Below are positions 10,301 to 21,316 of a stretch of 64,000 bases of DNA, piece by piece. A program made the position numbers and the translations under genes. Source of the DNA: Liolophura sinensis (taxonomy: Eukaryota; Mollusca; Polyplacophora; Chitonida; Chitonidae); assembly GCF_032854445.1 (NCBI RefSeq), contig NC_088300.1, positions 68,486,984-68,550,983 on the forward strand, in the 5' to 3' direction. A model generated the notes under the pieces. The model was not told the DNA's origin. It worked only from the letters and a program-made list of their open reading frames with translations, and searched no databases. How positions within the stretch are numbered: the stretch's first letter is position 1; each line of letters begins with the position of its first letter.

Positions 10301-13300
10301 AACTCAAAGTTGCGTCCTTCTTTATCAATGAATTAAGTTATAAAACTTACAACTTGTATTATATTATCGCACAAAGATTGACGATTTCATGACGTCGAAG
10401 AAAGGATTTGTACAAAATGTCCCTAGGTATTTATCAATTGTGTAATGACTTACGATCGCCTTCATCTTTAGACTGAAGAAATTTAGCCAAAATCCTGTCA
10501 ACGGGTGTTGTTTCTAATCGACTGTATAACAGTTCAAGTTGATTTAGGAGTTCGTCTTCTGAAACAATGGAATGAATGGTTTATTGGGGAATTTTCTTGG
10601 ATATGATAATGTTGCAAATCGTTCATAATTAAGGTTCTACACACATACGCCATGGATAACGTTATTGTCATATATACAACTCATGTAACATTGCCAATGC
10701 ACACACAGACGTTGACATAAACAATATTATAAACATGCCAGTATTAAAATTCATATTTTCATCCAATCATCAGCGAAATTTGATTGTCACAATGTCAATT
10801 TAAGGCGAAACGTAGGACACGAATTTCCATATTCAAGTTACGTAAAACAATTGTTGTTTTGTTGATAGAGTTGTTATTTGATTTTTTTTATGAATTTGTG
10901 GACAACATTAAAGAAAGGCGCAGTGGTACATTGCTTAAGGGAACATGTATTTCCTCCTTGCGAAACTGATTCTGGGCTATCCACATTACCTTGGTCGTGT
11001 CGTGATGTCTCTATGGTGATGGGGGTGTCAATAAATTCCGTCGGCTTAAAACTTCCCACCCTCTTCGCTCGTTTAGCCGACCGTTTGCGCTTCAGTTTAA
11101 GGCTCAGTTTATACTTGGATTCACTTTTCAACACATCTCCAGCATCAATGGCACTGGCGACATCTGGTGGGATCTCATCTTCATCTTCCTCTTCCTGTAA
11201 GTATATAAATTTAATTACTTTTCATTTAATCAGCTTTTGAATATGAAAATAATAAAAAAACGTCCACACACTGTAGCATATTTCGCAAGTTAAAGAGCAA
11301 AATGGCACAGTTTATGAATAGTAGTCTGCATTTATCGTCTCCCATGTAATAAAACTGGATAAAAATCTTCAAAGCTTATAGCCCTTTATGAACTACAATA
11401 GTCATAAAGCGATTTGCGTTTTCAGACATTAACACTTTCGCGTAATTAAGTCAGTCACATGTATATGCTTACATTCAAAACCTGGGTAGAGACATAAGGT
11501 CGCTCATAAAGAACCCTGATCTTACCCAAACTTTAAATGACCTACCCCTATTTCCGGTTGACTGGATGCCTGTCCCTCGCTGGACGTAATGTCGCCATGG
11601 CTGACCGTTGTTCGACCTTTAACATGGACGTTACCTGGTTTTCCACTAAATGGAGCATCTACGTCATCTTTGTTATCATATTCCTTAATAATTACTGTTT
11701 CATCACCAGATCCCGAGGCGCTGTAATACACATGACAACTTCTTTAAACGTTCTTTTAGGCACGAGGCATGTTAATTAACAACCTATACATGTACTAATG
11801 CCGTTAATGTTGTTTAGAATGTGCTGAGATGTGCGACAATAGGATATATCTGTTATGTGTGACACAGGTCCAGCACCGGAGACACCGTCATCTGTGACGT
11901 GTAGCTCTAAGTATCTACCTGCAATATATCACACGTTGTCTATACCCTTACATACCATAATAAATACCAAGCATGTCGCAATAAAAATGGAACTTTCGCA
12001 TTATAAACGTCAACGTCTGACATGTCACACTAAGTCTGTATCAGTGATGTTCCGCGTAAACATTGAGCTGTGATATGTCACACTATATCTGCACAAGCGA
12101 TAGGGATGTGGCCGGTCTAAACATCAAGCTGCAATATATCACATTAAGTTTGTTATATACTGGTATAAACATCAACCTGCGATCACTCACAGTATGTCTG
12201 ATGTATGCTGGTATAAACATCAACCTGCGATCTGTCAAAATATGTCTGTATATGCGGCCATAAAAAACAACGTGCGATCGGCCACACTTTGTATCTGCCA
12301 GATATATGCTGGTATAAACATCAGCCTGCGACCTGTCACACTATCTCTGATGTATACTGGTACAAACATCAACCTGCGATCTGTCAAAATATGTCTGTAT
12401 ATGCGGCCATAAAAAACAACGTGCGATCGGCCACACTTTGTCTCTGCCAGATATATGGTGGTATAAACATCAGCCTGCGACCTGTCACACTATCTCTAAT
12501 GTATGCTGGTACAAACATCAAACTATGATCTGTAAACCTATGTCTGTATATGCTGGAATAAATAACAACCTTCGAACTGTCACACTATGTCTATGCCAGA
12601 TATATACTGGTATAAACATCAACCTGCGATCTGTCACACTATCTCTGATGTATGCTGGTACAAACATCAAACTATGATCTGTCAACCTATGTCTGTATAT
12701 GCTGGAATAAATAACAACCTTCGATCTGTCACACTATGTCTATGCCAGATATATACTGGTATAAACCTCAACCTGCGATCTGTCACACTATGTCTAGGCC
12801 AGATATATGCTGATATAAACATCAACCTGGGATCTGTCACACAATGCCTATACCACTGTGAACATCTTGGTCCCGATCTACTTACCTATACCGAATTTTA
12901 TGCTTGCCTGTTGAATCCACTTCTTCCTCAGTGTTTGTGTTTATTTGGGTTTGTAAAGCAGAAATAATGCCTCGCTTGATGTTTACAACATCCACATTTT
13001 CTGAATTCAAAAAAATAAAACGAAACTTATTAAAAAGAGCATTTATGGAGAGTCAAGATCATACTAATTTTAATTTAACAATTTAAAACGAAATAAAACG
13101 TGTTCGCTGTGAATCATATAGCCATCCGAGATGGAAAATCTTGATATTAGAAAATAATAACCATTTTGGTTTTAGCATAGCATTATCACAAAATTAGCCT
13201 AGCTATGATTAAAATTGTTTGAAATTAATTTTCTCTGTCGAAAAGGCAACGTGTTATCTCCTTGAAAATAAGTAAATTATTGTGTATCAAATATATACTA

Positions 13301-15178
13301 AGCAAAAAAAGAAAAAAGAACTAGCATTAATGAAATAACAAACAATGTATGCAAACTCACCCAGGTCTTTCTCCATAAACCGTATACGGAGGATTTTGCC
13401 CGAGGCTGTCTGTGTGAAGACAATAGGTAAGTTGAACAGTCCGTCGTCACGGACGATACGTGAACCACCACTTGACCCAGAGTCCTCCTCACTATCCTCG
13501 TCTGGAGGATTGTCAAGCGCACATCTCGAGTCCTGTGAGAAATAGCTGTTTTTAAAATCGCTGTAAGCTACTGCGAAACACGCTGTACAGTGTATATGTA
13601 TGAACAAATACATCAACGAATGAGGATTATTGATGATGTGTATAGCACAAGAGAAACGAATCGGAATTATTGTATGATTTTATGTGCTGTGGAGTGAAGA
13701 ATCGCCATGAAAAAAACAATTCAAATATATGTACATACCTGCGAAGACTTACAAAGCTTGAGGGCATCCTCAGGTCTGTTTGCAAAATAAAAAATAAGTG
13801 TGTAAGCCATTTCATCTCTGTGAGTGTAAAAGGAAGTTGGCGTTATTGTAATAATTACGTTCCTTTTTAAACAAACCTTTAACGAGAAATTCTTTCGTTT
13901 GATTGATGTTTTTACAATGTTTAAAAAAATATTTCATTGCATTAATATGAAGATGGTAGTTTCAATCGACGAAGGAAACCGGGTGGAACAAACTCAGTGA
14001 AATCGCAGTCCATGAACATGACAGATCTCCTGAAGCGAAGTGGTTATTTTGAGTCGGGGTGTCTTCTCTGAGTTCTTAAAAACTCCTTGTCATCTTTCAG
14101 ATTGAATATTGGCATATCCCTGGGTGACTCACCGGATGTTCGTCTCTTTCACTTTTAGATCACTGAAATGAGCAGTGAAGTCGTATGCCAGCTGTGCCTC
14201 TGTTGATAGGGCTGATTCTGAAAGCACGAGTAACACAAAACTGAAAAAATTCAACATATTCGTGTACAAATGCTTCCGTGATATTGTAATATCCCTTGTT
14301 TATAGAAAAGCCCTTCATTTTAGTAAAAGTATAAGGCTTACTTACCCCCATTACAATCGATCTCTACCGAGCAGGACACTTCAAATTTCTGCTGGACTTC
14401 ACCCCACAACTTCAACTCATTCTTATACTCATAAGTGCTGGTATGTCCTTCCTTTAAAGAAAAATGCCTGAGTTAATTTCGAACTCAAAAAGGCAGACTT
14501 TTACGTCTAAACGGAATTGGTCTAAGGTCAACTTAGGAATATTGAGATAGTTCATCAGGTGTACTTAGTGTTAAGTAGCTCTTAGTTTTATATTTCTACA
14601 ACATACGTTGTCAAGGTAGTCAAGGGCTTACTTAGCTAAGTGTGCTACATGAAACTGGCCCCTGGTGACGTCTAAACGGAATTCATTGCCGGTCTGTGAC
14701 CAATGCAAAAATACAGATATGGATCAAAATACGTATTAGTACTATGAAAGTTATCTTTTGTCTCTGATAAAGGAACAGACCTCGATTTAATATTTGTTTA
14801 GATTTTTGTGATGTGAATTAAAGAAAGACACACATTTGAATTTTAAGGCGGGTTTTATGGACCATACTATCAGAGTTCAGGATCTCTGAACTCACAGGAA
14901 GTTTTTCCAACTCTAATCACGACACTGAATGTTGTAATAACTCTTTTTACCCATGAGACATTGAATGTTGTAATAACTCTTTTTACCCATGAGTAAACGA
15001 GTTTCATTTATGTAAATGGTGAAACTTAGTTCATATTTTAGCGTCGTTTATCTTAAGATAACATGATTAAGAGATACATGGTCACGGCATCGATCTATAT
15101 ACATACGTGACATATCAACTGCGCAGAGCTGTAGGAAAATAGCAGGCCACAGATCAGCAGGTCCCACCACTGCCACAT
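7319..15178 (-). CDS. Large lipid transfer protein (MTP/vitellogenin-N-like), copy A
   Basis: Thirteen exons read from high to low coordinates: 15107-15178, 14346-14451, 14133-14217, 13739-13775, 13361-13532, 12886-13000, 11546-11720, 10990-11194, 10454-10558, 9781-9902, 9506-9592, 7883-9232, 7319-7501. All have GT-AG ends and join in phase (0,1,2,0,1,2,0,1,1,0,0,0) to 938 codons without a stop. Exon 1 encodes a signal peptide, MWQWWDLLICGLLFSYSSAQ. Exon 2 (STYEYKNELKLWGEV) and exon 6 (NVDVVNIKRGIISALQTQIN) carry the N-terminal beta-domain signatures of large lipid transfer proteins. Exon 8 has an acidic then Lys/Arg-rich insert with RAKR. Such proteins load or carry lipid in the ER and secretory path. 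The length to this point resembles MTP rather than a full vitellogenin, and no von Willebrand D domain was seen. The last donor (GTATGT at 7313-7318) points to at least one more exon, which was not found. The family call is firm; the subfamily is inferred. Confidence 0.85.
7883..9232 (-). CDS. LLTP copy A, exon 12: helical domain and start of the beta-sheet domain
   Basis: One open exon of 450 codons. Residues 1-200 or so are helix-rich with the pattern typical of the LLTP alpha-helical domain: DTDHIDALEAAGNMEDEKLL, then RIAVTHAARRF. The second part changes to beta-rich sequence: GRYSDIQSASTFQSDLRTYN, AHFRVGGSKANADLYGGFF, KTFRIGTIYVYFLN, followed by paired cysteines in FTSCQASATCLQL. By position this second part should correspond to the lipid-binding beta sheets seen in MTP and lipovitellin. 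The very strong conservation of the ANADLYGGFFVGCDT stretch in A, B and D is notable. Exon 13 continues in phase 0 with GGADIGFDFNYYLKAELRVF. Confidence 0.88.
9958..10226 (-). mobile_element. tRNA-derived SINE in LLTP A intron
   Basis: Nearly complete copy in minus orientation within the intron between exons 9 and 10. The tail complement is TTTATTTGATTGGTGTTTTACG and the head complement CTAACCGACTGAGCCACGG. Copies B and C lack it at this site, so it is specific to A. Confidence 0.9.
12120..12850. repeat. Minisatellite with 149-bp higher-order unit, LLTP A intron 6
   Basis: Tandem units of about 47-52 bp built on GGTATAAACATCAACCTGCG and ATCTGTCACACTATGTCTG. They form larger 149-bp units, seen as identical blocks starting near 12289, 12438, 12587 and 12736. 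The corresponding intron in C (23375-23620) and B (36190-36520) holds only about five or six single units. Small open frames here are products of the repeat. Confidence 0.85.
13898..14035 (-). mobile_element. Old degenerate SINE shared by copies A, B and C
   Basis: TTTGATTGATGTTTTTACAATG, then GAAGGAAACCGGGTGGAAC, resembles the SINE tail and body complement. The same remnant sits in the intron between exons 3 and 4 of C (24372-24490) and B (37617-37755), so it predates the A/B/C duplication. Confidence 0.55.
14921..14992. repeat. Two-copy 36-bp tandem repeat in LLTP A intron 1
   Basis: Two successive copies of a 36-bp unit containing TGAATGTTGTAATAACTC and TTTTTACCCATGAG. The same pair is present in B at about 38621-38693, so it is older than that duplication. 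Confidence 0.85.
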
Positions 15179-15228
15179 TGTCTTTGCCCTAACGGTCAGG
15201 ATTTTGGATCTTCGGGGTAATTTCACTC

Positions 15229-15239
15229 CTATTTATACA
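15229..15239 (-). promoter_or_regulatory. TATA box of LLTP copy A
   Basis: GTATAAATAGG on the minus strand lies about 50-60 bp before the start codon at 15178. That leaves room for a short 5' leader. The same motif in the same position precedes copy B (38929-38939), and the motif and exon 1 are both missing from decayed copy C. Confidence 0.65.
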
Positions 15240-15599
15240 GTTACATTTTATCTTCCTGTATAAGTATCAGCCAATCAAAACCAAACAAAACACTCACGTA
15301 AACCATTTTCACAAAAGAGACCAAAACGTATTCAGCATAACGAGGACAAGGTTACAAAAAGAATGTGGAAGTGAATGGTCTCTGTGAAGGGAAAGTGTTT
15401 GATAACAAAGAAGAAGCCGTGTATGGATAGCCTTATAGATTGTGTGTCAGTAAATGTGTTTCCATCAGACAAGGTTGTAACGAGTGACACAAAAGATGCC
15501 ACTATGAATAGAGCAGGTTTCTGGAACGTTCGGCAAACACTTCAGACGAAAACGGAACGTCCGGGTAACAACAGGAAAACAAAGATTTTGTCCAAGGCC

Positions 15600-15900
15600 A
15601 TACTGCTCAAGGTACAAGTCAGTAAACCTAACCAAGTAGTTGTCTCACTGACGTATTGCCACTGTCCAACAGTAAACGACGCTGTATTCTCGAGTTATTG
15701 TCCAGACATTGCTCACAAACTGGAAAACAAGGATTGCAAAGGTGGCCATATTGTTTTACGCACACCACTAAGACCCACTCTCAGCCATCCCACTGTTCAA
15801 ACTTTGAAAGAGACCTAGCAATGCGTTTTAGAATTACTCTCGGAAAATCGGCACACGACGGAGTAATAGAATAAAGGAATGACAGACAACGTAAATCCCA
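15600..15900. repeat. Segment present three times upstream of LLTP copies (A)
   Basis: Direct copies occur at about 26840-27180 (C) and 40220-40590 (B), all with GTATTCTCGAGTTATTGTCC and GGAAAACAAGGATTGCA. A minus-strand frame with a cysteine-rich stretch (GHLCNPCFPVCEQCLDNN) is kept in two copies, but stops flank it. I cannot assign a function. Confidence 0.6.
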
Positions 15901-16089
15901 ATGTATCCCCAATGTGGTACGTACATGCATTTGAAGAATAGAGATTAGCTAACAAAAAAATAATGATGTAATCATTATATCTCTATGTCGAAGACAAGAC
16001 TGTCGTAATTATCAGAAATACCACAGAAAAATATGTGCACCATTTTTTATATTAAATTTTTTTTTACATCAATTATGGAGCTGCGTAAA

Positions 16090-16355
16090 ACAGTCGTTTT
16101 GTCTATTGGCTGGTCAAATTTTTGACATCATACATCTTTTATGATATCATATCTTTTAACACGGGTGATTCCCTGAATAAGGGGTAGAGTATAAGACGAC
16201 ACGAACCATTAAGCTGGATGTGGCAGGTATGGCGAATTTACTTTAGCCTTGTAAGTTCCAGGTCTAATGATGTAAGACACCTGTATGAACAAAAATCCCA
16301 CGAGGATTTGTGACGCCGCACTCCAAATCAAACAATTAAAAAATTGACGCAATTA
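16090..16355 (+). pseudogene. Decayed copy of the 86-codon ORF at 27372
   Basis: Sequence from GTCGTTTTGTCTATTGGCTG to AATTAAAGGTTTTTAACTGG aligns with 27357-27640. Here the frame is broken by indels and by stops around CCCTGAATAAGGGG. The protein family is unknown. Confidence 0.6.
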
Positions 16356-16768
16356 AAGGTTTTTAACTGGTTACTATATAATCATCTAAATTATATATTA
16401 TAGTTGGTCGGCTGTAATATAAAGCATCTCCAGATTTATGTGGTATAATTGAAAGATGTAGACATCATAAAAACGTTATGATCCTCAGTCGAATTAAATT
16501 TGTGTAAAACATTTTAATATATTACTGCCCCTATACATGTAAATTTAATTGGCAGCTGGAAACGTCAGTTCTTTGTCAGTACGTTCCTATAATGCCCTTA
16601 CACACTGACGATGTGCGTAAAATATACAATATCAAAATTACTCCAGATTAAAATGAATTTTGTAAAGTTATATCTGAGTCACAAGTGTATTCAAAATGCG
16701 TGTGTATGAAATGTACATCATGCTTTTGAACAGGTTCTTTTTGTGCCCTGCCAAATAAATGTGCTTAC

Positions 16769-16930
16769 CCATTTCTCAAAGAGAGAGACATCTAGGGGCA
16801 AACTCAACATATCAATGTCAATACCGTGGGTGGGAGAGAGTTACGGGGAATCCCCGCCCACTGCCCGATCAATACACTGCAGTCTAATTTGTGACTCAAG
16901 AAAATCTTGCAAATATTCGGTGATGAAAAG
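16769..16930 (-). pseudogene. Exon-like fragment of an unknown gene, one stop
   Basis: A 54-codon minus-strand frame runs from a TAG acceptor to a strong donor GTAAGC. It contains ITEYLQDFLESQIRLQCIDR and GIDIDMLSLPLDVSLFEKW. A single in-frame TAA (complement of 16841-16843) interrupts it. The amphipathic composition looks like real protein. It lies about 1.6 kb 5' of LLTP A on the same strand and has no copy in the B or C unit. The family was not recognised. Confidence 0.45.
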
Positions 16931-17640
16931 CTACCCATTGATATGTATTGATTAAATATAAAGATCTATTGTCTGAAGTTCTCCCCGAGGAAAACTAAAA
17001 CAGATTAACCAGTTCGAAATTATTTGAAATTATTTTTTATCTATTCACCCGATCTCGTTAAATAACCAGTAGTCACACAACTTGAGAAATGCCTGTCTAT
17101 ATCTGTCCGCCCACCTGTCTTTCAGTTTTCTCCACAATCTTTCATATCGACATCGATCGACATATACTTGTTAGGTGTATTGCTGAGAACCACGAACTTT
17201 GCAAAATAGACAAAAATGACACCACAGAAAGTTTCAGTTTCAACATTAGCAAGCTGGGTTTGTACACAAATCTCATGCCCAACTCCAACAGGACTTAGTT
17301 ACAACTCCTTCATCTATCAGATCTCTAAAACGGCTCAGTGTCAGTAGAACGGTTTCTGACGTACGTTTGGCAGGAAATCGTTTTTTTCATCCCGCACTAT
17401 TAGTATTCTACAAAGGACAGTTCACTTAACCTATACCAACGTTCGCGCAAACTAGCTGCTAGGCTGTATGTCGTCAAGTGCCCTATTCAGTCAGAACTAA
17501 ACGTCTCGATGTGCGTTCTTTCAACGTTTGTAAACATTTTTATCCATGGGGGGCTGAGTGTCTCACATGTCCCTAAGGATCAATCATCTTATAGAAAATT
17601 AATTTATTTGTGGTTTACAAGTAATACTTGTTTATTTTGT
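16931..17640. other. Non-coding stretch
   Basis: AT-rich intergenic sequence. From about 17540 it begins to align with the stretch before the 75-bp array at 40810. No gene recognised. Confidence 0.5.
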
Positions 17641-17654
17641 CCAAATAATTTTTC

Positions 17655-17800
17655 AGTATTTTGAAGGAACCACCACCAACAGCCGACAAACCTCCTGACA
17701 TACAACCGCGGTTAACACAGCGTTAACATTCGAACTTACCGGTGAGTAACCAGGTAACTGACAAACTTCTTGACACATCAAATATTCAGAAGTTTGGCAC
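17655..17800. repeat. Remnant (about 1.5 units) of the 75-bp satellite, A unit
   Basis: GACAAACCTCCTGACATACAACCGCGG, then CATTCGAACTTACCGGTGAG, matches one unit of the array at 40972-42200. The flanks on both sides also match the flanks of that array (CTTTTCCTCCCACCACCCG on the right). It is therefore the paralogous site with very low copy number. Confidence 0.85.
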
Positions 17801-18221
17801 TGAACATAAACAGAAATACTTGGAACACTTAACATGTCTACAACATGCAGCAGTTTTTTTTTCTTTTCCTCCCACCACCCGGACTGGGAAGGGGGTTCCC
17901 CAAGCTACATGGTTTCTCCATTCAAAACAAATCAATTGTTATCGTCTTGGTGAGTGCTCCATGCACTTCCTGGAGATTTACATGTACGTCACCATTTAAC
18001 TTTTATAATAAATGAATTTATTCATTGGCGACGACAATGACAATCCGGCCTCCTGTCAGTTTACCTCAGAGTTTTATTCTAACTGTTCATTCAAATGCTT
18101 AAATTTAAATGTAAGTAACTCTTTCGTTTTCGCAGCAATGGAAAATAAGATTCCAATGAACGTGGGGCAGTAAAAAAAACACGTACACCGAGAAGTCTGT
18201 CATGGAGAGTTGAATCACCCA

Positions 18222-18437
18222 ATAAGCCAAGCGGGTGAGTTGGTTAGCGCTCTAGCGCAGCGTATTGACCCAGGAGCCTCTCACCATTGCTATGAGTTCA
18301 GGTCCAGCTCATACTGGCTTCCTCTCCCCTGTGCCTGTGCCCGGTTTTCACCCACAATAATGCTGGCCGCCGTCATGTATGTGAAATATTCTTGAGTACG
18401 GCGTAAAACATCAATCAAATATTTATTTATTTGACCT
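18222..18437 (+). mobile_element. tRNA-derived SINE inside orphan exon copy 3
   Basis: Head GGGTGAGTTGGTTAGCGC, B box GAGTTCAGGTCC and tail CATCAATCAAATATTTATTT. It lacks the middle piece with the GTGGGAAGGTCTGCC segment. Confidence 0.85.
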
Positions 18438-18512
18438 TCCCAGGTACGGCCGGAGAGGAAGCCAGCATGACCTGGATTTGAACCCCAATCAAATAAATAA
18501 ATAAAATAAAGT
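18430..18512 (-). mobile_element. Inverted SINE fragment joined tail-to-tail
   Basis: TTTATTTGACCTTCCCAGGTACGG, then GGAAGCCAGCATGACCTGG, is the complement of the missing middle of the neighbouring SINE. It is followed by AATCAAATAAATAAATAAAAT. This suggests an internal inversion or a nested insertion. Confidence 0.65.
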
Positions 18513-18753
18513 AAGGGAAGCATATTCTCCACCTGTCTTTAAGTAAAGCAGAATAAACAATTCTGCATATTTGGTCGTAAATAATTCTACTTCTCCAGCA
18601 AAGACCTGTACATCATTCTTCTTCTTTCTCTCTAACCAAAAATGTTTATATTTTTTTAATAAAATGTTTGCTATTGCATGCCCAGAATACTTCTAACCCA
18701 TTCATTTGATCAAAACGTCTACATCTTACATCGACGACGGAAGTCAGCCACCT

Positions 18754-18776
18754 GGGGGGGGGGGGGGGGGGCGGGG
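18754..18776 (+). repeat. G homopolymer (18 G, then CGGGG)
   Basis: A run of 18 G at 18754-18771 followed by C and four G. A similar run of 14 G lies at 20231-20244. Such tracts can form quadruplexes and are prone to length error in assemblies. Confidence 0.9.
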
Positions 18777-18779
18777 TAT

Positions 18780-19340
18780 CTCATGTGCTTTGCCAATTTT
18801 ATCCTACCGTAAACCTAACAAACGCTGTATAAGCGTGATATCCGTGAGTAAACCACCCTGCTCAGAAGAATCGGAGCATAACCTGGGAGGCTTTATAATA
18901 AAGTGACAAGTATGTTCAGCGCAACTTGTCATTGTAAGGTGTCTCGCTGACAACTGAGATAACAGCAATTCATACAATGTTTGCTTTGTACCATACCGGT
19001 ACTCAAGAATGTTTCACGCAAATGACCGACATTTTGATTTGTGGGGATCGAGAAAGTATATACACAAATGTAAATAAGCAGCACTTAACCTTGGCGTGGT
19101 TTCAGCGACCCGAACTAAGTTCTTTTTCGTCATTTGTGCGGGTATGTCATATAATTTATGCTTCGGTATACGCCAATCATTCGGTAAGGCGTCTCAGTCA
19201 AGCAGCACTATGTGAAAGAGCGCTGGAAATCCGCCCTGCAACTAGGAGGCACATAACATGTACTTCAAGGATTCTTTCGTAGTCATATGACTGGGAAATT
19301 GTTAAGTACGACTTTAAACCCCAAGCAATCCCTCACTCAC
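18780..19340. other. Non-coding stretch
   Basis: No exon recognised. A weak SINE-like stretch near 18990-19030 (ACTCAAGAATGTTTCACGC) is too degenerate to call. Confidence 0.4.
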
Positions 19341-19955
19341 TATATGTCACCTACTGACAACCTTGAAAACAAAACGATTGAAACTGAAACAATGGGCTAT
19401 TCATGACTGTCTCAATGGTTGGGGGTATCTAAATGCGCATAAATGTCAATAATGTTTTCAAACACTTTGAAGATACATCACCGCATCTCCCGATGTCATC
19501 TGTAATTGACCTTAATAGTGTTGCTTGTTTCATGATAAACGTAATTCATTGCATATCTTATTTGAAATGATACCGGTACCGTATTAAACTAAGTCTCCTG
19601 CTTTGAACTAAAGCAGGTTTACCATGTGAAACCTCCTATATATGTTTCCTATTTCTTTGGGACCTAACACAAAAATGCTGGAGCAATCAATAATAGAAGC
19701 AATTTTCCAAGATATTAATGCAAGATAAGAACAAAAGAATAGATCAGAAATATAAAGGCCATGGCAGAGATTTTACTCAAGTTAACGGACTATTACATAT
19801 TTGGGAATGGATAGATATTGAGAAGTAAAAAGTATCTATTATAAAATGTAAAGTTCGCTTCAGTAAAAGGCAAGTGGACTGTCTTGTGCTCGTTATACTG
19901 GACCCCGCTCTCCATTACTGTCTTCTCGTTGTAAATACCCTTCTACGACCACTGT
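19340..19955. repeat. Direct segmental duplication, C unit
   Basis: Aligns directly with 29810-30420, and its 19440-19955 part with 5180-5950, through shared sites such as CTGCTTTGAACTAAAGCAGG and ATGGATAGATATTGAGAAG. It ends where the inverted segment begins. Confidence 0.85.
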
Positions 19956-19959
19956 AAAA

Positions 19960-21245
19960 ATTGTCCTTTTTTTCTTTCATGTTTACTTCTAAGAAAAGCG
20001 TCTTACCGTCTGATAAAACTATAGTATATACGGGATATTCCTGGCTAGCTGTGTAATCAGTATTGCAATGATAAAATGTAGTGAAAATAAGAGATAAAAT
20101 AATGTACACTGGTATCTGTTAATGTTTTCTTCGATTTAATTGTCTCACCCGTTTCATTATCGGAAACATCATACCTCAGAGCCTTAAAGTTGTATGATAG
20201 GGGATGGCCTGCATTCCAACATGCTAACATGGGGGGGGGGGGGGCGGTCGAGAGCACCTACGTTTCCACCACCCAAAACAGCTGACTAATAAGTGGGAAT
20301 TTCTAGAGTGTATTAGAATCAACCAAATACCAATCATACGTTTGTCATAGGTATACGTTTCGAAAATCTGCTTTCGTTTTCACACTGTCAATTCCTGGTT
20401 AGTAAACGCCGTGGGTATGAGAATATGATCGCAATATTTTCTTACTAAAAATAAATGTCCATCGCAATTCCACTGCAGAAAATATCTACTTTAAGATAGA
20501 TTCCCGATCGTCTGTTGCCGGTAAAAATGAAGTACATGCTCGGTATAAGACTTGACTGTACTTATCTCTATATTTGTGATCTTTCTCCACGAATTTCATT
20601 AAAAATAAACTGAAAGAAAAATTTTACCCTCTCTATTTGGCAGCCATGGAAGTCCAAATTCAGTTGGACATGGGGCGGTCGGGAGATATACAGTCCCAGC
20701 AGCCTGTCCTGGAGTGTTGGATCATCTAGGGAGCGCAGCATTTTCTCCACTTGTAACAAATTCTGCATGAGTGAGTTTAAAACTTATCACCAGACCACTT
20801 TTGATAGAATAGCAATGTTGAATAACGAAATATATTTAATGAAAATAAAATGGAAAGCCACGAAGACAAGTTAAACATATCAACTTGTGACGTCACAAAA
20901 CCGTCAACCACGGCCAAGTAAAATGTTTACTCCAACATAAACACTGCTCCAAATAACGTCTTAATTTGACATTTTTTTATTGAACTCTTCCAGTGACAAG
21001 ATACAAGAGTGAAGCCAAAGCACTTCTAAGCAGTGACAAATCACTGTTCGCCCTGACTTGTCTGTATGTTGCACTGGGCTTGAAGTTAATGATAGGATTA
21101 GAACATGTTAAGAGGGCATAACTAAGACTCATTTATTTTCGCAGCTGAATGGCAGTGAAAGAAGCACGTCACTGAGTACGGGGTCGTCTTGTGTGCAGAA
21201 CAAGACACAGGGATGGAGCATACATTTACGAGTACATGTATTTAA
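19960..21245. repeat. Inverted-repeat arm IR2-left (local inversion in C unit)
   Basis: Reverse complement of 30480-31850. Shared anchors include GGGATATTCCTGGCTAGC against GCTAGCCAGGAATATCCC, and TGTCATAGGTATACGTTTCG against its complement. Sequence on both sides is in direct orientation relative to B, so only this 1.3-kb segment is inverted in the C unit. Confidence 0.85.
20628..20751 (-). pseudogene. Orphan exon copy 4, acceptor altered
   Basis: Minus-strand copy with frame LLQVEKMLRSLDDPTLQDRL and donor GTAAAA. About 20 bp covering the usual acceptor and the first codons are deleted, although TTACAAG could serve as a new acceptor. Confidence 0.55.
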
Positions 21246-21316
21246 TTATGTATTGCTATACTTGTTAAGATTTCTCTAACGTCTGTCGTCAGAAAATGGT
21301 AATGTATATATATTCA

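Larger units (their letters stand above)
18130..18575 (-). pseudogene. Orphan exon copy 3, split by a SINE
   Basis: GCAGCAATGGAAAATAAG to GTTGAATCACCCAATAAG (18130-18222) and GGAAGCATATTCTCCACCTG (18517 onward) are the two halves of a degenerate minus-strand copy of the orphan 143-bp exon. The SINE composite lies between them. Confidence 0.7.

Noticed and set aside
11526-11545. Longer version of LLTP A exon 7 ending at donor GTAAGA (11525)
   Set aside because: The donor GTAGGT/GTATGT one step earlier is present in A, B, C and D, gives phase 0 into exon 8, and D has a stop just beyond it.
12063-12967. Overlapping plus-strand frames of 66-126 codons
   Set aside because: They follow the intronic minisatellite of LLTP A and lie opposite to the gene.
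15375-15818. A 147-codon plus-strand frame
   Set aside because: The paralogous segments near 26840 and 40220 do not keep it open, and its codon pattern shows no constraint.
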